Assembly (NCBI GenBank): GCA_022573715.1 | Contig: JACZTL010000012.1 | Span: 1 to 64,000, forward strand | Source: Bacteroidota bacterium | Lineage (GTDB): Bacteria > Bacteroidota > Ignavibacteria > Ignavibacteriales > Ignavibacteriaceae | Length of the DNA stretch: 64,000 bases | Reading direction: 5' to 3' | Part shown: piece by piece, positions 57,729 to 64,000 of the stretch | Numbering within the stretch: position 1 is the stretch's first letter | Layout of the letters: each line of letters opens with the position of its first letter | Position numbers and translations under genes: made by a program | The notes under the pieces: generated by a model | What the model saw: the letters and a program-made list of their open reading frames with translations, nothing else | Told to the model about the DNA's origin: nothing | Databases searched by the model: none

Positions 57729-60700
57729 TCAGCTACAGCCTGAAGTAGAGCCGCAAGTCATACATTTTAAACAAGTACCGTTTCTAACCATTGTAATGCT
57801 TTGGCACTCTGTACAAATATCACCTGTATATCCCTGCTCTATTGCTGTTTTAACTTTTGCAGTTAAAGTAGATGTTTCTGATTGTTCGGGTATATTTATG
57901 TTTCTTGCACTTATATTTTCTTTAGGTGATGTTCCTTCCAAGTCTAGAATTACTTTTTTTTGATTTTTAGAATTAGTGTTTCGATTATCATTATTGTCAT
58001 CCAGATTTTGTACTATGCCCGGAGAAACTTTTTGTTCAACTTCGTGGGGAGATACGTGTGCTAAGTCATTTCTACCGAGATATGTTACAGCTAATTCCCT
58101 GAAGATATAATCGATAACAGAAGTTGTCATCTTTATTTTTTCGTTTCCCGTAACTATACCGCTTGGTTCAAAACGAGTAAATACAAAAGCGTCAACGAAT
58201 TCATCAAGAGGAACACCGTGCTGTAAGCCCAAAGAAATTGAAATTGCAAAGCAGTTTAACAAGCTTCTGAAAGCAGCGCCTTCACGGTGCATATCAATAA
58301 AAATTTCACCGATTTGTTCGTTATCATATTCACCCGTTCTTATAAAGATCGATTGTCCGTTTATTTTGGCTTTTTGAGTGTAGCCGGTACGTCTATCTGG
58401 TAATTTTTTTCTTTTGGCTATATAACGGTACATAATTTTTTCAGCATATTTTACAATATCGTTGTTCTCTTTATCTTCGAGTAGCTCTTCTAATTCTTCA
58501 TCACTTAATGTGTTTAATGGTTGGGATAATTTTGAGCCGTCTCTGTAAAGGGCATTTGCTTTAATGCCTAATTTCCAGGATTCCATATAAGCTTTTTTAA
58601 TATCATCAACTGTCGCACTATTGGGCAGGTTAATTGTTTTTGATATCGCACCCGAAATAAAGGGTTGTGCAGCAGCCATCATTTTTATATGTGCATTAGA
58701 ACGGATAAATCTTGTTCCTTTTTTACCGCATTTATTAGCACAATCAAAAATGGGATAATGCTTTGTATCCAAGAAAGGTGCACCTTCTATAGTCATTGTA
58801 CCGCATACATAATCGTTAGCAGATGCGATTTCTTGTTTTGAAAAACCTAAAGCAGTCAAAAGATTGAAGTTGTAATTTCCAATGTCTTCCTTATCAAGAC
58901 CTAATTTTTCAATCATAAATATTTTGCCGACAGTAAAAGAATTAAAAGCAAAACTTAAATCAAACGAAGACGGTAAAGATTTCTCAATTTTATTTATTAT
59001 AATATCTGTAAATCCTTTTGCTTTTAATGTTTCAGGGTTGATATAAGGACAACCTTCAATGCTTCCTGTGCCTTTTGCATACTTTACAATTTCATTTATC
59101 TGATCTTGATTATATCCCAGTTTTTTGAGAGCAGGTGGAATAGATTGATTTATTATTTTAAAATAACCGCCTCCAGCAAGTTTTTTGAACTTGACGAGAG
59201 CAAAATCCGGTTCAACACCTGTTGTATCACAATCCATTACCAAACCTATGGTTCCGGTTGGAGCAATTACAGTAACCTGGGCATTTCTAAATCCATAACT
59301 ATTACCAAATTCTAAAGCTTTGTCAGCATCTTCTCTTGCAGCTTTTAATAAATCAGAAGGGCAGTAGTTCGGATTTATGCCCATAGGAAATATACTAAGT
59401 TTTTCATATTCTTCTTTGGGTACATTATATGCAGCTCTTCTGTGGTTTCTTATAACTCTGAGCATATGTTTTTTATTTTCTTCATACTTGGTAAAAGTTC
59501 CAAGGTTTTTAGCCATCTCTGCAGATGTTGCATAAGCTGACATATGCATAATTGAAGTAATAGCGCCACAAATAGCAAAAGCTTCGTTACTATCATAAGG
59601 TATACCCTTAATCATAAGAAGAGCTCCCAGGTTAGCATAACCTAAACCTAAAGTTCTGTAATCATAACTTAATTGAGCAATTTCTTTGCTTGGGAATTGA
59701 GCCATAAGAACACTTATTTCAAGAACTATAGTCCAAATTCTTGTTGCATGCCTAAATTCTGAAATATTGAATTTTTGAGTTTCATCATTATAGAACTTTA
59801 CAATGTTCAATGAAGCGAGGTTACAAGCAGTGTCATCCAAAAACATATACTCGCTGCATGGATTTGAGGCTTTTATTTCCCCACCTTCGGGACAGGTATG
59901 CCATTCATTTATTGTAGTATGATATTGAATACCTGGGTCAGCCGAAGACCAAGCTGCATAAGCAATTTGATCCCACAGTTCTACAGCTTTTAATGTTTTA
60001 CATGCTACGGGTTTTCTATTTTCTTCTTTTGCACTTCTTTTTTCAACTCTCCAATAAAGTTCCCAGTCGCTGTCTTTTAAAACAGCGGTCATAAATTTGT
60101 TGGTAACTCTTATTGAGTTATTTGAATTCTGTCCTGCAACAGTTAAATAAGCTTCAGAAGTCCAATCTACATTATAAACTGGAAATTCGATAGACTTAAA
60201 ACCAAGTTTTGCTAATTGAATTACTCTTTCAATATAATTCTTGGGGATAAAAACTTTTCTTGCTTCTAACACAGCTGCTTTTAGTTTCTGATTTACCATT
60301 TTGTTAAAGCGGTCATTTTCAGGATGATCTGCATAACAAGCCTGCATTATTGCATTAAGATGGTAATTACAAAGTTTTGAGCCTGTAACCATTGAAGCAA
60401 CTTTTTGTTCTTCTACTACTTTCCAGTTAATATATTCTTCTATATCAGGGTGATCTAAATCTACAGTGACCATTTTTGCTGCTCTTCTTGTTGTACCGCC
60501 GGATTTTATTGCGCCGGCAGATCTATCACCAATTTTCAAAAAAGACATCAAACCAGATGATTTACCTCCTCCGCTTAATGGCTCTTCTTTTCCTCTTATG
60601 CTGGAAAAATTTGAACCTGTTCCGGAGCCGTATTTAAAAAGTCTTGCCTCACGTACCCATAAATCCATTATACCGCCTTCATTAACAAGATCGTCTTTAA

Positions 60701-61310
60701 TAGATTGAATAAAACACGCGTGAGGTTGCGGATGTGTATAAGCGTCAGTTGATGCGGTAAGTTTGCCGGTTCTATAATCAACATAATAGTGACCCTGAGC
60801 CGGACCTGAAATACCGTACGCCCAGTTTAGTCCTGTATTAAACCATTGCGGACTGTTAGGTGCAGCAAATTGTTTTGCTAACATAAACATTAGTTCGTCA
60901 TAAAAAGCTTTGGCATCTTCTTCCGTATCAAAATATTCTGCTTTCCAACCCCAGTACGTCCAACAGCCGGCTAATCTGTGGAAAACTTGACGAGCATCAT
61001 TTTCAGTTGAAAATCTTTCGTCTTCAGGAAGTTGACCAATTTTTAGCAAATACGCAGTTGAAGGTTGCAGCCAATTGGGAATACCTTTTTCTTTATTTTT
61101 CTTTATTAATTTTGGTATACCTGCTTTTCTAAAATATTTTTGCGCAATAATGTCAGTAGCTACTTGTGACCAAGTTGACGGTACCATAACATTTTCCATA
61201 CGGAAAACTATAGTTCCGTTCGGGTTTTTAATTTCAGATGTTCTTTTTACAAATTCTATAGATGATAAAGGATCTTTTCCTGCTTTGGTAAAAAATCTAT
61301 CAATGTGCAT
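57729..61310 (-). CDS. nrdJ: Vitamin B12-dependent (class II) ribonucleotide reductase
   Basis: 1193 residues. Substrate-site motifs [36 protein letters not shown] (active-site Cys and Glu) and [20 protein letters not shown] are present. The C-terminal part has the long-form TSCPD-type domain ([18 protein letters not shown]) and ends with a zinc-ribbon-like CTECQSIT ... [13 protein letters not shown], which also carries the reducing cysteines. It reduces ribonucleotides using adenosylcobalamin, so the cell can make dNTPs without oxygen dependence. No B12 riboswitch was recognised upstream. Confidence 0.96.
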   Translation of the reverse strand: MHIDRFFTKAGKDPLSSIEFVKRTSEIKNPNGTIVFRMENVMVPSTWSQVATDIIAQKYFRKAGIPKLIKKNKEKGIPNWLQPSTAYLLKIGQLPEDERFSTENDARQVFHRLAGCWTYWGWKAEYFDTEEDAKAFYDELMFMLAKQFAAPNSPQWFNTGLNWAYGISGPAQGHYYVDYRTGKLTASTDAYTHPQPHACFIQSIKDDLVNEGGIMDLWVREARLFKYGSGTGSNFSSIRGKEEPLSGGGKSSGLMSFLKIGDRSAGAIKSGGTTRRAAKMVTVDLDHPDIEEYINWKVVEEQKVASMVTGSKLCNYHLNAIMQACYADHPENDRFNKMVNQKLKAAVLEARKVFIPKNYIERVIQLAKLGFKSIEFPVYNVDWTSEAYLTVAGQNSNNSIRVTNKFMTAVLKDSDWELYWRVEKRSAKEENRKPVACKTLKAVELWDQIAYAAWSSADPGIQYHTTINEWHTCPEGGEIKASNPCSEYMFLDDTACNLASLNIVKFYNDETQKFNISEFRHATRIWTIVLEISVLMAQFPSKEIAQLSYDYRTLGLGYANLGALLMIKGIPYDSNEAFAICGAITSIMHMSAYATSAEMAKNLGTFTKYEENKKHMLRVIRNHRRAAYNVPKEEYEKLSIFPMGINPNYCPSDLLKAAREDADKALEFGNSYGFRNAQVTVIAPTGTIGLVMDCDTTGVEPDFALVKFKKLAGGGYFKIINQSIPPALKKLGYNQDQINEIVKYAKGTGSIEGCPYINPETLKAKGFTDIIINKIEKSLPSSFDLSFAFNSFTVGKIFMIEKLGLDKEDIGNYNFNLLTALGFSKQEIASANDYVCGTMTIEGAPFLDTKHYPIFDCANKCGKKGTRFIRSNAHIKMMAAAQPFISGAISKTINLPNSATVDDIKKAYMESWKLGIKANALYRDGSKLSQPLNTLSDEELEELLEDKENNDIVKYAEKIMYRYIAKRKKLPDRRTGYTQKAKINGQSIFIRTGEYDNEQIGEIFIDMHREGAAFRSLLNCFAISISLGLQHGVPLDEFVDAFVFTRFEPSGIVTGNEKIKMTTSVIDYIFRELAVTYLGRNDLAHVSPHEVEQKVSPGIVQNLDDNNDNRNTNSKNQKKVILDLEGTSPKENISARNINIPEQSETSTLTAKVKTAIEQGYTGDICTECQSITMVRNGTCLKCMTCGSTSGCS

Positions 61311-61673
61311 GTTTATACTCCGTAAAATTGGTCTTTGTGTTAATAATTTGGATTGGTAATATTAAAAATATTTTATTGAAATGGCATATTGACTTATAAT
61401 TTTTTTTCATTAAGAAGATAAAAAATATTTTTGAGTTTGAATCTATAAATATTCAAACAGAAATTGAAAACAACACTTTATAATTCTTGTCCGAAGGGCG
61501 ATGAATTAGTACCAAACATCGAGATTTTTTTTGACAAATTCAAATTTATTTTAAAAAATATTTTATATATTTTCTTAAATCATCAAAGAAGTAGGATTAT
61601 CATCGAAAATCCCCTCTTATAAAATAATTTTGTATACTAAAAAGTTTAAATCTATATTTTATAAATTGCATTT
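61311..61673. promoter_or_regulatory. Divergent gap between nrdJ and the ABC exporter genes
   Basis: About 360 AT-rich bases with no gene. It must carry promoters for both directions. I searched for a cobalamin riboswitch (B12 box), NrdR-type palindromes and hairpins and saw none. A slightly more GC-rich patch, TTGTCCGAAGGGCGATGAA near 61488-61506, is unexplained. Confidence 0.4.
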
Positions 61674-61700
61674 TTGCTATTAAATGATATTAGGAAATTC

Positions 61701-62624
61701 TTGAACGAAGAAAAAGTAATTGAAATTCTCGGTTTAACAAAGAAATTTAAAAGTCTTATCGCTGTAAGCGATTTAGATTTAACGGTTTATAAGGGCGATG
61801 TGTTCGGATTTTTAGGTCCGAACGGAGCCGGAAAAAGCACAACTATAAGAATGATGCTTTCACTAATCGCACCCACTTCAGGCACAATAAAAATATTTGG
61901 CAAATCTCTTCTTTCAAATAGAAAGGATATCCTAAAAAAAGTCGGGGCTATTGTTGAAAAACCTGACTTCTATAATAACCTTACTGCTTATAAAAATTTG
62001 TCCATTCTCGGCAGATTAAGTATGGGAGAAGTTTCTCGAAAAAAAATTATGGAAATGCTTGAACTTGTGGGACTTGAGAAAAGATATAAAAGTAAGGTAA
62101 AAACATTTTCTCACGGAATGAAACAAAGGCTTGGAATAGCACAGGCGCTTCTGCACGATCCTGATTTAATTATTTTAGATGAGCCTACTACAGGACTTGA
62201 TCCCCAAGGGATGAAAGAAATTAGAGATTTGATGGTACTACTCAGCAGAGAAAAAGGGAAAACAATTTTTCTTTCTTCACATATTTTATCAGAAATTGAA
62301 ATTATAGCCAATAGAATGATAATATTAGATAATGGAAAGGAAGTAGTAGAAGGAAAAGTTAGTGAATTATTAAATAAAAATAAATTAAAAGTTACATTTG
62401 AAGTTGATGACAATAATTCTGCCAGAAATATATTAGAAGGCACTATATGGCAAGATAAAGTATATTCATCGATAGACAACAAAATTGTATTTATTTTGGA
62501 ACCCGAGGATATCTCTTCTTTGAATAAACTTTTTGTTGAAAATAACGTTGCAGTTAGCGCTGTAATTCCTACTCGTTCGTTAGAAGAATATTTCCTTAAT
62601 ATTACTGAAAAGAGTAATAGATGA
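61701..62624 (+). CDS. ABC transporter ATP-binding protein (ABC-2 type)
   Basis: About 307 residues from the TTG at 61701; another TTG at 61674 would add nine. Walker A is FLGPNGAGKSTTIRMM, the signature FSHGMKQRLGIAQAL, Walker B LIILDEPTTGLDPQGM and the switch histidine lies in FLSSHILSEIE. The C-terminal 80 residues form the regulatory extension common in exporter ATPases. It overlaps the permease start by four bases (ATGA), so the two form one transporter. Substrate unknown; candidates are antibiotics, lipids or envelope proteins. Confidence 0.92.
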   Translation: MNEEKVIEILGLTKKFKSLIAVSDLDLTVYKGDVFGFLGPNGAGKSTTIRMMLSLIAPTSGTIKIFGKSLLSNRKDILKKVGAIVEKPDFYNNLTAYKNLSILGRLSMGEVSRKKIMEMLELVGLEKRYKSKVKTFSHGMKQRLGIAQALLHDPDLIILDEPTTGLDPQGMKEIRDLMVLLSREKGKTIFLSSHILSEIEIIANRMIILDNGKEVVEGKVSELLNKNKLKVTFEVDDNNSARNILEGTIWQDKVYSSIDNKIVFILEPEDISSLNKLFVENNVAVSAVIPTRSLEEYFLNITEKSNR

Positions 62625-63457
62625 CTACTTTAATTAACATAGAATTATTTAAAATTTTTAAGAAGTGGAGAACCTATATAGGCTTTATTGCAGTTGCTCT
62701 TTTAGTTCTGGTTATACAATTAGCTATATCAATCAGCGGAAGAGATGCAACAAGCGGACTTACCGGGCAATTATCAGATTCCTTTATTATGGTTGGTAAT
62801 CTGCTAAACGGATATTTTGTTTCTTATATGATTTTAAATAGTATAATTGTTAATGTTCCTTTTTTAATTGTATTAGTTGCCGGTGATATGTTAGCGGGGG
62901 AAGCAACAGCCGGAACTTATAGAATTCTATTAACACGTCCCGTCTCAAGATTTCAAGTAGTATTATCAAAATTTTTAACAAGCATTATTTACAGTTATAT
63001 GTTAATATTTTGGCTTGCAATTTTAAGTTTTGTTCTAGGGATAATATTGTTCGGAACAGGCGAGCTAATTGTTCTGCAAAACGGACTAATAATTTTTGCA
63101 AAAGATGATATAATCTGGAGATTTATTTTAGCCTATTTTATGGCAGGTTTAAGTATGTGCACGGTTGCAGCTTTGGCATTTTTCTTTTCTTCTCTAGTTG
63201 AAAATGCTATAGGACCAATTATTACGGCAATGGCAATAATAATTGTATTTGCAATTATATCTGCTATACCTATAGATTTTTTCCAAACTATAAAGCCGTA
63301 TTTATTTACTAATTATTTATTTTCCTGGAGATTATTTTTTGATGACTCTCTAAATTATGTAGAAATAATTAAATCTCTTTCAGTTCTGTTAGGTCATATT
63401 TTGGTATTATTTGGTATTACTGCGTACATTTTTGAAAAGAAGGATATTCTGACATGA
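62621..63457 (+). CDS. ABC-2 type transporter permease
   Basis: 278 residues with six hydrophobic segments. The family feature is the first loop and helix pair ending in VLVAGDMLAGEATAGTYRIL and LTRPVSRFQVVLSKFLTSII, typical of ABC-2 permeases related to gliding-motility GldF and copper NosY types. It overlaps the ATPase stop by four bases and the next gene by four (ATGA), so all three are translationally coupled. Confidence 0.9.
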   Translation: MTTLINIELFKIFKKWRTYIGFIAVALLVLVIQLAISISGRDATSGLTGQLSDSFIMVGNLLNGYFVSYMILNSIIVNVPFLIVLVAGDMLAGEATAGTYRILLTRPVSRFQVVLSKFLTSIIYSYMLIFWLAILSFVLGIILFGTGELIVLQNGLIIFAKDDIIWRFILAYFMAGLSMCTVAALAFFFSSLVENAIGPIITAMAIIIVFAIISAIPIDFFQTIKPYLFTNYLFSWRLFFDDSLNYVEIIKSLSVLLGHILVLFGITAYIFEKKDILT

Positions 63458-64000
63458 ATAAAATATATAATAGATTTTCATCAAATAAAATATTTTCCGC
63501 TACTTTATTTTTACTGATTATTTCCTGCTCTGTAGTAACTGCACAAAGTAATAATCCAAATGAAATTATTGAAAATTTAAAATCTGAGTTTGAACGCGTT
63601 AAAGATTATAAAGCCGATGTTTCAATTAAAATAAATGCGAGTATGCTTAAAGTGCCCAAGATGAATGCGGTATTTTATTTTAAACAGCCGGATAAAACTC
63701 ACATTGAATCCACCTCATTTGCGATGATACCCAAACAAGGTGTTAATTTTTCTCCTGTTTCATTTTTAAGTGGAAAATATAATCTCATATTTGCAAGAAA
63801 AGAAAATATTGACGGAAGGGAACTTACTGTAATTAAAATAATCCCCCTCAACGAAGATAGCGGAGTTTTGCTTACAACAATTTGGGTAGATCAAGTGAAA
63901 AAAGTTATTAGAAAATTAGAATCAACAACAAAAACAAGCGGAACTTTTAATGTTGATTTTAGTTATGATGAAAAAATGGAATATCCATTACCTTCTAAAA
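63454..64000 (+). CDS. LolA-like secreted protein (partial, runs off the right edge)
   Basis: Not a complete gene here. The ATG at 63454 overlaps the permease stop. The first 35 residues form a signal peptide (SATLFLLIISCSVVTAQ); the mature part has EIIENLKSEFERVKDYKADV and NAVFYFKQPDKTHIES, the pattern of LolA/LolB-like outer-membrane lipoprotein carriers, with the curved sheet made of short strands. 182 codons are visible before the window ends. The coupling to an ABC exporter suggests a shared role in envelope lipid or lipoprotein traffic; this is inference. Confidence 0.7.
   Translation, partial: MNKIYNRFSSNKIFSATLFLLIISCSVVTAQSNNPNEIIENLKSEFERVKDYKADVSIKINASMLKVPKMNAVFYFKQPDKTHIESTSFAMIPKQGVNFSPVSFLSGKYNLIFARKENIDGRELTVIKIIPLNEDSGVLLTTIWVDQVKKVIRKLESTTKTSGTFNVDFSYDEKMEYPLPSK

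Noticed and set aside
61311-61673. Possible cobalamin riboswitch before the B12-dependent reductase
   Set aside because: No B12 box or matching fold was visible in the gap; the enzyme uses B12 but that does not require a riboswitch.
1-64000. CRISPR arrays, insertion sequences, prophage genes, rRNA genes
   Set aside because: No regular spaced repeats, no transposase or integrase motifs, no phage structural genes and no rRNA sequence were seen on either strand.

Overview
The window reads as a chromosomal piece of a low-GC member of the Bacteroidota/Chlorobi group, most likely an Ignavibacteria-type bacterium. The evidence is a large secreted protein ending in a type IX secretion sorting domain (NYPNPFNP, GQKV, SGVYIYTL), a short Bacteroidota-style primary sigma factor, Shine-Dalgarno-like leaders mainly in front of ribosomal genes, frequent TTG starts, and a protein-level resemblance to that phylum throughout. 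The assignment comes from reading, not from a database search.

Layout. 1-1450 is a mosaic of broken pieces: a higher-GC histidine-kinase 7TM fragment open at the left edge, a sulfotransferase pseudogene, an ATP-grasp-like fragment, and then a T9SS-exported protein whose start cannot be found. 4639-10327 holds an M16 peptidase, alanine dehydrogenase and three complex I genes (nuoG, nuoH, nuoI). 10410-15186 (minus) is a compact, visibly AT-rich thrA-thrB-thrC operon. 15354-18922 holds a ComM/YifB AAA ATPase, a Txe/YoeB toxin remnant, a CBM9-like lipoprotein and a Na+/Ca2+ exchanger. 18923-19976 is a roughly 1 kb graveyard with a Band-7 remnant and a broken methyltransferase.

19977-20896 carries tRNA-Tyr, -Gly, -Thr and -Trp with rpmG and at least three decayed tRNA copies. 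It resembles the classic tRNA-tufB-secE cluster with tufB missing. From 20921 to 51540 runs the core gene-expression block: secE-nusG-rplK-rplA-rplJ-rplL-rpoB-rpoC, a terminator, then rpsL-rpsG-fusA-tuf and the complete S10, spc and alpha operons to rpoA-rplQ. A tRNA-Gln lies between rplR and rpsE inside spc. A strong terminator ends the block two bases before engB.

51602-57690 contains engB, a membrane GAF-GAF-degenerate-GGDEF protein, phosphopentomutase (deoB), two adjacent bacterial-microcompartment vertex (EutN/CcmL) genes, the primary sigma factor and an NlpC/P60 lipoprotein overlapping it. 57729-61310 (minus) is a B12-dependent ribonucleotide reductase. The right end holds an ABC-2 exporter pair translationally coupled to a LolA-like secreted protein that runs off the window.

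The most interesting lead for new biology is deoB followed by two microcompartment vertex genes with no shell-tile genes nearby. The tRNA-Gln embedded in the spc operon, the decayed tRNA copies at the lost tufB position, and the Lys/Glu-rich tails on L5 and L17 are also worth checking. No CRISPR array, complete insertion sequence, prophage or rRNA gene was seen.
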